From Amphiura filiformis (Eukaryota > Echinodermata > Ophiuroidea > Amphilepidida > Amphiuridae): 64,000 bases of DNA. This document shows, in pieces, positions 12,901 through 27,900 of this stretch. The stretch is taken from assembly GCF_039555335.1 (NCBI RefSeq), contig NC_092628.1, positions 70,647,706 through 70,711,705 on the forward strand, given 5' to 3'. Position 1 is the stretch's first letter. Every line of letters begins with the position of its first letter. The notes beneath the pieces are model-generated. The model did not search any database. It saw only the letters and a program-made list of their open reading frames with translations, and was not told the DNA's origin. Both the position numbers and the translations under genes were made by a program.

Positions 12901-15900
12901 ACGCTTTTCTTTTGGGTACCTCATGCAGATTTAACACTTTTTCCCAAAATGCAAAGAAAATAATTAATAACTTATAACTTTTTTTTTGTCTAACCCATCA
13001 AAGTTAGTCCTTAGTGTTTTTTAAAAAAAGCTGTTTGTATTCAAGTTTTTCATAATGAAATGAGACATTTCACATTCAAAATCTTGTCACTATATTATTC
13101 CAATCAAAAGCTACGGGCAGGCAGAGTATTAAGACCAATTTTGTCTAGGTCTTTTTTTTTTGGTAGATACAGGACAATTAGTCGGGTTATTGACAGTTCA
13201 CTGTCCTAGATGCATACTTAAACACCCACGATGCCTTGCCTCAGTGGCTGCCTGCCTGGATGATGGTGTGCCAGTCTTATTAGCTCTATGATGCGACAAC
13301 AATCAGACTTGTATGGGCTGGTTCCTTCTGTGCGTGGTTGGGTGATGTGACTGCTTCCTTGTGTGTATGCATGCGAGGAAGCATCAAAATATCATGTTTG
13401 GAGTTGAAATCAAAATTTGCTGGAGTGAAAAGTGTTTTTATTTTTTGTTTTTTAGTACCCATGTGTATGTTTGAATATTTGCAATTAATATAAATGGAAC
13501 AGAAGCTTTTTTTCATCATTATTTTTAAATATAAAAAAAGTTATTTACCATTTTGCATTAAACCAGTAACTTTTCATTAGTCCTTTTGACTTATTTTCAG
13601 GCATCTCTGCAATAGTAAAAAATGGTAATAAGAAAATGGGTCAAATAATTGGTAGAAATTGTGTGAAATAAAGAGAATGTGTCAAATAATTAAGAAATTG
13701 TGTCAAATAATTGGAAGAAAATATAGGATGTGTAATAGAAGTACAAAATTTAAAAATGGGATAAACCAAGCATTTTAAAAATTGCAAATTGCATTTTTAC
13801 AATGATAGGTGCCTGCATCCTAATATAATATCTTAATTCAAATTACCAAATGAACCATATATCTGAAATTAGATTACTATCATTGAAGTAGATGCCACTT
13901 GCAAAAGTCATCTAAAATCTAGAAACGCTTCCATCCAAAGAAACACAATTTGCTCATGCAAATATAGTTTTTAAAAAAGAGAGAAAAAACTTGTCGTGAA
14001 TGTATGTATGTATGTAGATGAGAATGCGTGCGAGTCTGTGCCTCCTCACACTTTGCAGCAGTGTGTGTACACCTTTGAGCGGGCAATCACCTGTAAGAGA
14101 AGTAGGTCTGGGGTTAAAGCCCTCCGCGCTGAAGGCAGCCGCACTTAGCTACATCAAGATCCATCCCTGCAGTATCTATGTACTTTTGTTAGCAGGTCAT
14201 ACACACCAGAATAAGGATGATGAACCAAAGAGCTATCTTTTTTTTCTTTCAGTCGTTGATGGTAGGAGAGATATGATGACGATGATGATGATCGTAGGTT
14301 TAATTATGAATGCAGTGAGAGATATTATCAGTTGGATTGAATGAGTGATGGGAATCAATGGATGAATGGAGGCAGGGAGGAAAGGATTTATGTGAGATGC
14401 AAATTACATTTTATCTGATGTAGACAAGTTATCAAGTAAATAGTATTTACAGAAATTGAATCAAATCACTTTCTCAAAATCAATTTTGGAAATTAATTGG
14501 TATAGACGTATAACTATTAGAAGTTTATAAAATTCAACAATTATTAGCAGTCAATGTGTGAACATTCTTTGCGAAAACATTGGTATGAATGTTACAAATT
14601 AGTTTTTCTCTAAAATACACATTTCTCATCTTCTGATCTCATTTTCACAAAGCAGATTTCTGAATACATATTCAAAAAAAATATCAGCCTAGAAATTTCA
14701 ATTTTTAGATGCTGTAAAATAAAAGTAGATGTTTCCCAGAAATGGGAGCTTATACCTCCTAACTGAATGGACTGTTCCATGCATACTTACTTGAGAGAAC
14801 TTTGAAGTCTAAACCTGGTTGAGAATGATTGAAGTCAAACAGATACCCAAAAGACAAGGGTTTGATTTCAGATATCTAAGTGTGAAATGTGCTCAAATTG
14901 TATCAAATTTATGTCATTTTTGCGTATAAATTGCACATAGTTTGAAAAAATGTCTTTGTTATTTCGAAACTCAAAATCAATGGATTGACAAGTCTGGATT
15001 GTTCCATTTTCAAGATAGGGTTAACTTATTCCAAGTATCAATACAAGCTAAACAAACAGTGCAATCCTCGTCACTGATTAATTAATGTGCATGTAGTTCA
15101 ACTTTTATTAAGTTGCATCTCCCAAGTACCTTAACCTTCATTTCAAGGGTAAACAATCTGCATGGGACAAGACAATACAGAATTTTTCCATCTAATAATG
15201 TACATTGTACGATAATATCGTATATCCATCTCCAACAGTTCTGTGTGGATGTGATACACTTGGCACATGAAATGTATGTGATAACCTGGGGATATATGAC
15301 AGTATCAGTTTTTAAAAAGTCTCCCGAGTCCATTATTGAAACTCAACAAGGCATAATGTTACCTCAGTGACAAGGCGTAATGTTACTTCAGGATGACAGT
15401 TCATTGGCGTTCACTGCTCAACAACATTCAATTCATGTAATATGACGGATGGGTTATACCATTTAAGCTAATAGGGGTATATGTTAGACATGGTTAGCCT
15501 CCTACGGTCTGAAATGGAGCGTGCCTGGATGTAGATGAAAATAATTTCTACTCGCTTGCTCTACATGGTGTTGTCACATATGCGTGGCAATAGCAATTTA
15601 TCTTAAATATCGCCCTGTCTAAATGGTTTAGCCCAGTTTTGAGTGTGATTGAACAATACAGCAGGCATTGTGTATTGTCCAAAGTAGGGGTAGAAATGTG
15701 CAGATATTAGAATTATTTTTACATGGAAATATGATTTTGATTTGGTTCAGTACGTACTGTATTAAATTGCATGCATTTTACTAAAACAATTGTAATCACA
15801 AATGGCATTACAAATTCACTGGCAAATACAAGTTCAAACAAGCACACAGGTAACAGCCATAGATTTCCCAAGAACTTTCCATTTTATAAGTAAGTATTTT

Positions 15901-18900
15901 AATAAATATCTAGGCACAGAGAGATTAGGTGACAAAATAATTATGTTTAGAAATAATTTTTTTAATTACTGCTTTTTTTTGCTGGAAGGTTACCTACAAG
16001 GAAGCAGGTGTTTGCAAGTACATGTTTTGTAAACAAAAATGAAAGAATAAAAACTTAATTGTGAACAAGCAGTCTATGCCCAATAAATCCATGTTATCCA
16101 TTCAGGTATATAGTCTTCTTTTTTAAATATTCATTTATCTTGTACTAAAAATTCAATTATAAATAAATAAACATAGACAAAGATATTCAAAGCATAATCA
16201 ACATGTTTAGGGTTTTCACCCTCAAAACCTAAATCAATTTATTCTTTTCATGTGACTCTGATTTAACTTAATCCTAAACCACCAAATTTTAACTCATGCA
16301 TTGCTTAACACATGATCAATTTCTCAGTGAGGATGAGTGCTGACCATCACGCACACATGAATATTTTAGAACAAGTTGTCAGTACACTAGTTCTCCCATT
16401 AACCTACAAACGCCTGATTGCAACCTATTAAAGACCATGCTGAGGTTTCTGACCCCGTACATCCATCCGATATGTGTTGCACGGGGCACTCCTGAGTCAA
16501 CGGCCTCTGTGATACGCCCTAGTGTGCATCTCATATCTCCTTGCACTTTTGGGCTGCACTTTTCAGCCTTGGGGCCCTGACTTAAATGTTCTGTTTCCTT
16601 GTCAGGATGATTTTTTTTTGAGGACGGATAAGGTTGGGAAAGGTTGTTAATTCTAGGCTACTGCTAGTATTTGGGTGAGCGAATAAAGTAAATTTAAAAA
16701 AATTTAAAAAAAATATTTTGATAGTATTTGTGTATGGTGCAGAATATTATGAAAGGTATTGTGAAAATTAGTTTATAAAACATTAAAAGTTTGCCACTAA
16801 ATAAAGCGTATCAAACATATTCATGCAGTCGCATATTTTCAAAACAAATATGTGTGATATTTGTAGCTGTGTTTTTCCCTCAGGGCTCTTTTTGTCCATG
16901 TTTAAACCTATTTGCAAAAAGAGGCTATGACAATATTTACCAACAATACATAATTCATTTTTGGCCTATTATTGAGCTTGAAAACGGAGGCAAGGGAGGT
17001 CATTGGTAAGCAGTCAATGAACCAACGACCATAATTCAAATCATAATATTGTGTCATTTTTGCATATCAGGCTAATCTCCCCCTGTCTACTAACACTCCT
17101 TCAGGCCATACTTTGTCTCATCTTTCTCCCTACTTGAAAATGGTTCATCTCTTTCAATATGTGTGCCACTATTGCTTGGGGACTAGATGGGGATGCAACC
17201 ATTATTTCGTGCAGGTGATGGCATTTTATAATCTAAATTAAACCATGATAAGACAATACGTAGGCTGTACTATTTGTGCAGAGGTGTAAGGAGAGCATCA
17301 ATGGTTCATCATATCTTGTATGTGTGTCAAAAATACCATAAATTTCAACAACTCGTAACATTCTAACTTCACAATTTTGAAGTAGATTACAATTATGAAG
17401 TAGATTTCTTTGTTTGCATATTTTCATCAAACAAAATTATCAATTTTTAGTTGCAAGAAACCTTTTTTCTCCTGTGAAATAATGGTATCTCCTGCATGGA
17501 GTACTCTTCTGGGCATTGCCCGTCTCGATGACAGTGAATATCTTGTTAAGGGTGGGCAAAAAGGATGCAACTGCAGTAGCTCCTCTTTGTAAATATTGTG
17601 CTCTGCAAGACATGATAAAGGTTGCTAGGTTAAGGCTTCATGTTTAGAGATTTTTGGTTTGGATAAGGAGAAGGGATGGTGTCCCAGATGCAGCAAGCTA
17701 TGTATACATTTTGGGATAGTGGTTCTTACACAAGACAATGCTAAGTGACTGTCATGTGAGTCAACTTTTTAAAAGCTTTTTGTTGTGTAATTTCATGAAC
17801 CTTAGTTACAGGGTTTTAATACTCAAACATGAGTATTAAATAAAAGTTCAAAGTAAAAGTACCAACAAATGAAGCTACAGTTCTTTCCAAAAATAAATTC
17901 CAGGTATTTTCACCTTTAAGGCCACATAAAATTAATGTATTGCTTCTTATCTAGAGGATTTTCATGAATTGATTTAGGGAGGGAAGTGTTTTCATTTTCC
18001 TTCAATGTAAAATTAGCATTGTTAGCAGTTTTGGTCTTTTCCAACAGCGCTTGAGGAAAACGAGGAGGCCCTTTCTCATTTTCTTTTTCTAACATGAAAA
18101 AGACTTGAAAGTGGTCTTTGTTCTTTAATAAACTTATTTATCTGTATAAATTTTTCCTAAAGCATTCCAAAGTCTTAAACTTTTTGCAAAATCTACGGGA
18201 ATGAGAACCAAAAAATGTATTTTATATTGCCTTAATTGAACCAAGAACAGGTGAACATGGGGAATTGGAATCACTACATTTTAATTTTCAGAATCTGTCC
18301 CAAAGATGTGTGTGTTACTTTTGATCATAATTCTGTGAATATTGAGGATAATGTTTGCCTCTATGGACTCAACCAAATTGGAAACTCATTCAACATCACC
18401 TTAAAGAGCTATAATAAAAAGGCAAACAGAAATAAGCATAACATTGATATAGTCTTACATTTTTTGCTAAGTAATTTGAAAAATTAAGAAAATGAAAAAG
18501 GGCTTCCTCGTATGTGATTATATATATGACGTTGCACAGAGGAGCCATTTTGCTGGCTGTGTTTTACGGTGCACCTGCATATCAGTTACAAGCATCAGGT
18601 GTTCTGTGTGAATTGGATCACCATAGGCTTGTATCTATTGTGTGCTTAGTAAGGGTAATACTGCTTGATGGATAAGGGGATAACACTAGCTAGTTGGTAT
18701 AATTGTATCACCATCCTTCTCGCGTTCATTGCCAAGCTTGTAGGAGACATTGCCCTGTTATTAGAAGCGATCTATTGTATTGGGAGAGGTGACAGATATA
18801 ATTGATGCCAATCTAGAGTATTAGGGCTGCCGAGATTATGGGATATGATTTCTGTTATAATTTAATTTGATTTTGTTTGCAGCTGTAGTAATAGATTGAT

Positions 18901-21900
18901 TTGATACCTTATTTTGATAAAATTTATGTGTAGGTTACATAAAAATAAGATATATCAAATTAACCAATGGTGTTTTCTGCTAAGATTTTTAGTGTATATT
19001 GGTTGTACTTACAGTCAGAATCTGTACCAGAATACAGAATTGTATATTTGTGACCGTACAGCACGAATGAGCCGTAAATGTCCTCAATTGTACTCTGAGT
19101 TACAGTGTAAAATGGGCATGAAGGTCGTATTCATAGGTACCTCAATTTGGTGCTACGTGTACCTCATTTAATGAGATACACGTAGCACCAAATTGAAATA
19201 CCTATGAATATGACCTTCATGCCCATTTTACACTGTAACTCAGAATACAATTGAGGACATTTGCTCATTCGTCTGTATGTAATGGTCACATTTTGTGTTA
19301 TATTATTTGGAGACTTACATGTACAGTGGAGTCAGACACTACTGATACATTCCAGATCTTTGTGAAATCAGGCCTTAAACTGATGGTGACTTTTGAAAGT
19401 CCTGGGATGGAGTATTCTACTTTGGTTTGATAGGACAGTGTGTGGTTGTGGAACCAAGGTTGAAGTCCGCAAATGTTTTCATGTGTTTCACAATTTCTGA
19501 AAAATCAGTAGCGATTATGCTGAAAATCGCCATTTTTGTGAAAAGGCTGTTTAAAGAACTGAATCATACTTTATCAGGGGTCTACTGTAAGAGAGCTGTA
19601 CTGCTACTAGGCTATCTTGGGATCTTGTAGAGAGGCAAAAACCGATAGTCTTGATGTGTGATTATATATAAAATATGCTTTCGACATTAACTTAAGAAAC
19701 CTTCCTTGACAGAAATTATTTATCAATGGCCTGTTTATCAAATAGATTCTTAACATTACTATAGTGGAAATTTCAATTGAATGAACACGGCTTTCAACAG
19801 CTGTATTTGATCCAACCGCGATCATATTTTGCGTACGCGAACGCACAACCTTAGATACAGTACTAACCAATCACAAGTACATTGGCATGGTTGGATACAT
19901 TTCCGAGTTACGCGCGCACACCCCCACACGCTGGCTTACATCAAGCAGTGTACGTAAAAAGTCGTCTCAGTATGTCAGGCTGTGTTCATTCAATTGAAAT
20001 TTCCACTATAGTTTAATGCTTTTCACTTGTAAGTAGCATGGTAAGGCTGGGGCATTTAACACATTAAGTACATTCTATATGTTAGCTCATAGTTTTATAA
20101 TATATAGCAATTTGTAACATTGAGGAAGTAGAGCTCCCAGATTTTATTTATGGTAACATTTTGTTCAGCGGCAAGGCTCATTCATTACTTTACATGCTGC
20201 AACTGACTTAACATTTGACTGATAACAAACCTGTATTTTATTTTTGCATTCAATATTGCTTTGTAGTAGAGACATGCAGTAGTAGATTTTAATTTTTGCA
20301 TCTTGCATGTAAAATAACTACTTTTTTCTTGTGTGACTGGATCACCCTGATGAAAGTCATAATATTTGCATATTTCTTACTCTCTTGTATTTTGATCACC
20401 CTATACATATCTCTTATTTGCTTTGATGTACTTACAGGAATGAATTATTTTCCTAATATTATATTTGTACTGACTTTGATGTTCTTTTTGCTGCAGAGTA
20501 GATGAAACATGTTAACCTGTTGTTGCCCTGTGATCCTTCTTGAATACTTGTTTATATAAATTTACCCCTCCAGTAAATCAATGGAAAGATATTCCCATGC
20601 TGTATAAAAGCCACATCAAAATGTACATTTCTCTCCAGCAACTTGGCCTGAAAATTCCTTAGTGATGTAGATGGCTGCCCCCAAATATAAAAAGTTATTA
20701 ATTTGGTATGAATATGTGGATATAAAGTAAAACTTACATGATATGAAAATGTGTGAAGATTGACCAGTCAAAATGTTTATCAATTTGAAGCGTGTCAACT
20801 GGATGCTATTTTGATTGCATGGCAATGTTGCTGCTTAGACACTTCATCCAGATCTAAAAAAGACTGTAGTTGTTATGATGAGGATGATGATGATGACTCA
20901 TCACATGGATAAATGTGATATCATTTGTGATTGTTCCAATCAATTTTTTTATGTATGCAAAGTGGACACATACCACTTGTTCATCACATTTTCTGTCTAC
21001 AGTGTTGAACTAAGTACAGACAATGAACCAGGTAACATGAACCATTGAACATAGCTTGTAGCCTGCATGAAAGCAACCCAACCTTAAATGTTGATTTAAT
21101 ACTCTAATAATCAAGCTTTCCTGTTTAATATTCAGATTCTGAAGGTGTCCCATTGAAGAAATTGGAGCAAGTGGCAGACAGAGCCTCAGACCTGGCCTTT
21201 GGTAAAGATGATAAAGGGCCCTACCAGAGTTTCAGGTAAAACATCTCAATTGAAATTAAAGACTGCACAAATTGTTGTTGATAAGGATTGACCATGTTTC
21301 TTTGTAATTCAGTTTAGAATCTTCCAGAAATACAGCGTTTGAATTTGCAATCTTTGCTTGTTGGAAGTGCTATAAAATGCTCAAATTTGGAAAGTAAGAT
21401 GGATGAAATTGAAAGTAGCAATCTGCCAGGGGTTTCCTGTGATAAGATTCTTCCCCTTTTTTGACCCATACTTCTCATGGAACGGAAAAGAAGTAAAATT
21501 GCTAAACAAGAAGAATTGTACCATCAAGGAAGAGCCTTTTGCTTGGGTGGGGTAGTGCCTTGAAGGTGGTTCCGTTGGTGGTGCCTGATGTGCTCCGCCA
21601 AAGAGGGAATCAATGCTGTAGTGTTTTGTATGGGCAGGTAGGGATAGAGTTCCACTCTTGTTGTGTTCAGGTGTTGAATATGGTGGGTAATCCAAATAAA
21701 TGAGTTGTACATAGCCAAACTAAATCTTGAAGGAAGCCAAGGCTTCTCTGGTGGAAGCTTTGCAGAGAATATATCTAAAGGTGGGTCCTACGATGTGAGG
21801 ACATAAAAAAGTTTGATGCAAATAATACAAATTGGACATTAATTATTCTGATTGCAGAGAGTCACTAGTGAAAGCCATGGTAATCATGAGTAAGATCAGT

Positions 21901-24900
21901 ACATCTGTTCAAGAAGGTGAATATGACTCCAATGTTCCTGCTGAAAAGGTTAGTAGATATGGATATGCCTAATGATATAAGAAAGTGATTAATAATAATA
22001 ATATGTTTTTAAAATCTTTTGTGTAACTTCCCATTATTATTTTCTGAGGACTATTTTTGTGCCATTGGGGTGAAGCTATTCTAGTATTTAAGTGGCATGA
22101 TAATTGGATAAATTAATATTCACCACATTTAAAGAAGAAGCCCATTTCTCATTCTTGATGCTGCTGTGTAACCATGTGTGTCCATATGCATGACCATATG
22201 CTTTTATCATGTATGAATTAGAAACATTAGCTAGTATTAAAAAATGATGACTCCCTGTAAACCTGATATAAACTGGTGTAAGTCCAGTGTAATTGGCACC
22301 ATGTATTTCCCCATTTTAATGAAATCATAGAGTTTACAACTTATTTATGAACTTGTCAAAAGGTGATTTCATAACATTAGTATATGACCAATTTATTGTA
22401 TACCTAATAATACAATAAAATCAACTTTGGCGGTTTGAGAAATAAATTGATCTAAGGAAAGAACGACCATGTCTGATTAACATAAGACCTATTTTAGGAC
22501 AGGAACAGAGTCAGTCCTCTTCTTATATACTGCCCTCATAGTGTGAATTGAAGTTATAATCACTGCCATATTATGTGTGGGCGCTAGGAAATACCATAAT
22601 ATCCAACAATTCAGCATTGATCTTGTCACTAGACCTGAATTTGGTTATTCCTTCTAATCTAAGATTGACAATAATCATGTATTTGACAGTGATTTAAACT
22701 TAAATGGTTGAATTATTTTTGACCAATGTAATGCATGTTATGTTTTCTTAAATGCCTGACAGTTCTGATTCATTTTGAGATCATGCATGAAATAGCTGCT
22801 TCAAAGTCATGTTCGTATAATTCAAGTCAAAACTTTGGTTTGAAGTTGGGCAAGTAATAACACAGATTGATATTGATTTGTTTCCTTGTTCATTAGGATT
22901 ACGAGGATGTGGTAAGAGAGCTAACTGTTGTCATCATCATCATCAATTAATTACTCTGATCACAATAATAATAGCTTGGTCATTAAAGGAACAAACTAAC
23001 CACTAATTTAGGTTCCATCTCAATTTTGACATTTCTACAGATTTTTCCAGTTATATGAAAAAATCTACTAATTTGCATTTATTATTATATTTTATTAAAA
23101 TGTCACTTTTTATTTGAAGTTTCTTTTATTTTTTACATCTCATTTTGGTTCATGTGCTTCAGATTTTGTTCTGATTTTGAATCCTAATGTTAGTAAACGG
23201 CCATCAAAAGTGATCAAAGTAACAAACATATTTTCTAATAATGTCTGCTCACCAAAATAATGCATGCGCAACCAAAAATGTATTGCACCCACCACCTACC
23301 TCTTCTGATTGTTATTTATTTACCATCAAAAGTAAGAAATAATGTATTTGATTACCACCTACTAAAAGGCATGAAATACTTTCTTTTTATTTTAGCCAGA
23401 TTGATAATAAGTAAACTGTCAGAAAATCGATCTGGTCACCCACTTTCAATTATCCCATTCTTTCTGTTTTTACTTTGATTTATGTTATACCTATTATTTT
23501 TTAGTGATATTGCATGATATTCAAACAAATCTTATTTTTGTTTTGCCCATATGCAATGAAAAGGTATCATGTGCAAAAGTGTAGAATTGTGTAGTCTTTG
23601 GCAAGTGACAAAATGCATGAAGTAGTCTTGCACCTAACCCTAATTGTCAATACTTGTGTTATGAAAGTGAAGAGCAAACATGCAACAGTTTCTTACATCA
23701 CTTGTGACACTTTTTGAGATGTCAACTTGTTGTAATATGTTATATTCTGATGCAATGCATAGCTTGTATTGTCTTGTAAAGAGATTTAGTACCGCAAGAA
23801 AATTGGTATGTTAAACGCAATCACATGCTAAATTATAGTTATGTAGCTGTGTTTTTTTAAAGGGAAATGGTAAGTAAAATGGTAGAATGACTGAAATGTG
23901 TGATTTACATTGTTTGGGATCTCAGGGTTCATGTACGGGCCATTTAACAAAGGTAGATAATTCATTACTACAATCTTAGTCAAAATTATACTTGGAAAGG
24001 CAATTGAATGAACATAGCACCACTCAACTATGACAATGTGCCCACACAGGTTATGGGAAGTAACCAACGCAAGGAAATGCGCCAGTCTCTAATATGGCAC
24101 ATTGTTCAGTGTCATGTTCATTCAATTGAATTTCTGACTGTGGTTGGAACACTAACATAATTTGTCCCATTCGTTGTTTGTCATTTGGAATCATTTACTT
24201 TTGGAAGTTTTAAACTTTGAGTAATACTGAATTCCTAGCATGCCCTGCCAATTAAATTATGTTGTGTATTCTAGGAGGGTGGTGCCCAAATTTGGGGATT
24301 CAACCCTTTGGAGAAATGTTAATCATACTAAGAAAAATGTTTCAACAATTTTGACTGAGTTTGTAACTGAGGGATTGATACATTAGAGCAAAATTAGACA
24401 CGGTTAATAAAATGAAATTCTTTGGAATATCACTGGGAAGTAAGGTTGGCTAAATCACACTATATCTGTAGAGAGTTTGGGAAAAATGTTCACTAAACAT
24501 TTAACAATGTGACAGTTACAAACAAAAAACCACTTGGTAAGTGTAAACTGCATTATAAAGACTTCAAAACTTGCACACAGCCAAAAAAAAGCATACATAA
24601 TTCACACTTAGAATAAATGCATGCACGCTTTGAGATTTTAGGTATCCGCAAGCAAAATTCAGAAATCTAGAAAGGATTAACAAAATGGTAAAGAATTATG
24701 AAGAAGCAAACGGAAAGGAATAAATGAACTCAAACATGTGAATGTAGCAAGAATGTAGAAAATATAGCAAGTATCACATTGAAGAATATGCATCAATTTA
24801 TTTTGGTTCATTTTCCCTGGATGGGAGATGCTTCTTCTCTGATGGTATCTAGAAGATAAAAATGAATATTCCAACATATTAAACCAGAGAAGCCAGACTC

Positions 24901-27900
24901 GGCCATATTTGTATATCACTTGTGTAAAATCAAATTTTGTTCCTTTAGATTGTTCCTCATGTATAGGCCTATGGGAAACTTCATTTTAGAACATGCTTGT
25001 TTGTATCCAGCATGTTATGACATTTTACCTCTATTGAGCAACATTCGTGAACCATTAAAATGCTCCAAGATGCCTTAGATGCCAATTTGATTTCAGTCTT
25101 TACTGAATAGCACACTGGAGATGCTTTATTTTAGTCCCCACCTGTGATAATGCAATATGGCAGGTTTTCCATAACATAACATGTAATGCTAGATTAACCT
25201 TCTCTTCTTTAAATAATTTGGAATATTCACAACAAAACCATGCAGCTGATACAAGATATGCCATGTAGAGGAAAAACACAAAAAGTATGAATGATATTGG
25301 GACAATACTGCACATATTGATCTTATTATAATGTAATTAATGTCATTGTAATAATGATGTCCTGGCCAAATCATTATATCATTATACATGTTTTCTTGTC
25401 ATTTATCCTAAATATACTGCATCCCAATTATACTGCATGGTTTTCTATACATTGGTCCGCTTCAAGTTCGGTAGTGACGTCAATGCTTTTTCACAATTGC
25501 GCCGCAAGCATGCGATTCAATACTGCGGCCAGTGAAATACGCACATACACCACTACAGAACTTGAGGTGAACCAAATCATAGTAATTGAGTAGTAGTATT
25601 TATATAGGTGTTGGGTTGTGTTACCTATCAATTCCTTATCTTCATTATTGTACTTTCATTGTAGATTCAAACTCCAGTGTCCCGGCGCGCCATCAAAGTC
25701 AAATCTGAGATTTGCGATGCCGAAGGTTTAGGACATAGGCTGGAAAACAAGGATAGTGAACTGAAAGAGTTTAAGAGACAATTGAAGCTGAAGGTAGGTT
25801 GTGATAATACTAAAGGAAAGGTCTTTTTCAGTAGACTTTATAATCATTTCAAGAATTTTTGTAACATATTTTTTTGTTTTGTAAGTTAAAAATTGGTGGT
25901 TTTTTTTCAAGAATAACATTTATTTTCAGAGTGTAAAGACAGTCATGAAATTACTTGAGCCATTTCAAAAGCTTTATTTTTTATTGGAACCAGGAATTGA
26001 CAATTGAATTGCCTCCTTTGTTTGTTTTAAATATGTATTAAGCTGAAAACTATCTGTCGTAACATATCAGTAAAACATGCGAGTGATCAAAAATACCCCC
26101 AAAAGCAATCTTAAATCTAAAATTGTGCCCTTTCTGTTTTAGCATTAAGAATTGCATACTTTTAGAGATAACTGCATGTTTTGTATATATCACAGCAAGA
26201 AGAAGTGAGTGCATCTTCAGTACGTCTTGGATTGGTAGAAAAGAAGCTTGAGAATGCCAGCCGAGATGCAGAAGAGAAGATCAAGAAAGGAGAGCAGAAA
26301 CTCAAGGATCAACAGGATAAGTTGAAGAAAAAAGAAAAGTAAGGAACTCTTGGAAAAAAAACATATGTAAACATCTGCTGATAAAGCACAGGCTAAAGAT
26401 TTCTATCTATCTATCTAATATATAGAAATGTGTAGGGATAATTGCCTGTATATAATTGCGCATGTAATATTGCAATAATTACATTTATGCTTAAGTCCTG
26501 TACACGCCAGCATTTTAAAGCACATATCAAATAAAAACTGAAAAACTGGCCCATAGTTGGCTTGATGTTGGGATATGAGCATTTAAACATTCTTCGAGTT
26601 AATAGAAATTAACAAAGAAGACGCACATTTTTGTGAATATATCATTGGATAGTTGTAAAGTTGTTCCTTATGATATACTAGAACAACTAATACATAATTA
26701 AATGTATCATGGATACAAAAGTAATTTCTTATAAATCATTCATATTGAGAAAATCAGATTTAGGTATCTATATTTGAACAAAACAGACAAGCAATCATTA
26801 GAGCAAGTTGTACACTTTGAAAGAAATTATGAACTAGGCAGAAGTTCAAATTTGGAATACTAATATTTATTTTGGAATGTCTCTTTCTTTTTTTCTCAAC
26901 CAATTTCAGAGAATTCGATGACACCTTGGATCACATGCAAGGAGATATTGACGCTTTGGAACGAGAGAAAGCTGAACTGAAGCAGCGTCTGACGCAGCTC
27001 TCAAAGAAGACTTTGTTTGAGAGTTTGACTCGTTCCACTGGAGTTTCTGGTATAACTGCTGCTGTGACTGGTGGTTTAGGTAGGAGATTATATACCAAGA
27101 AAGAGCAGATGTGTATCAAATAGCAAACTACCCACTTGTTACTTTACCATAAGTGCCCATAGAGCCTTTACATTCCTTTTGCATTTGTAGATCTCTGCAT
27201 TATTGTATAAAAATATCCAGGTCAAGTGATATGACTTTTTTAGCCAATGAGATGTCATATATATCCCCCAATCAGGAAGCAGAGTGTAGAAGTGTCATTG
27301 AATGAACACAGCTTTTCTACAGCTGTACTTGATCCAACCACGATCGTATAACGCATGTTTCAAACTACAACGCGAATGCACGACCGACCGTACATCATGC
27401 AGTATACACAAAAAATTGTCACGCTATGTCAGGCTGTATTCATTCAATTGGAATTTCCATCTGCATTTACCTAGTAGTCCCATAGTGACTGTTTTACGCT
27501 GCTGATTCTCCAAACAATATTCATTTAACTCTCTCCAAGCGGGTGTCGACTGCAGACAATAAGTTCCAAATTTTAACAAACAAGTAAGACAATCGTACAT
27601 TTTCATGACCACATTTTGAATCAGCATGAAAATGCATTCAAATGAGTACAAACAAGCCTAATACTGGTTCAGTGGATAACTCTTGATATTTTGAGAAAAT
27701 ATGTTGAAGCCTATGCGTGCAGAGCATTAAACAGTATGATAAATATTTGTGTCACAAAAAGTGAACCAAAATGACAATACATGTTTGCTTGATTTTGAGT
27801 CGCATACCTATGCAAGATTAAATCTGATGCTCATTTCTTGTAAGTTGAGCAAGTAAATACAAATGTATACCTCAAGTTCCTGGTCACACATGTAAATAAC

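Larger units (their letters stand above)
4276..21135 (+). other. DCTN1: DCTN1 intron of about 16.9 kb
   Basis: The joined protein reads continuously across this interval, so it is one very large intron. It contains the MITEs at 5666-5990, 19047-19292 and 19759-20011. It also contains tandem repeats at 6936-7036, 7395-7880 and 10080-10340, the shared repeat at 8044-8160 and the inverted repeat at 10925-11155. Short ORFs such as 14018-14344 plus and 11101-11508 minus resemble no family I know and lack splice or homology support. Confidence 0.75.
21236..25664 (+). other. DCTN1: DCTN1 introns between exons F and I
   Basis: Apart from exon G, candidate microexon H, the MITE at 23998-24130 and the MITE at 25450-25575, this is AT-rich intron with no other recognisable feature. 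Confidence 0.6.

Noticed and set aside
14018..14344. Possible tRNA-derived SINE or small gene
   Set aside because: GGGGTTAAAGCCCTC only vaguely resembles a B-box, no A-box was found, and the ORF resembles no family.
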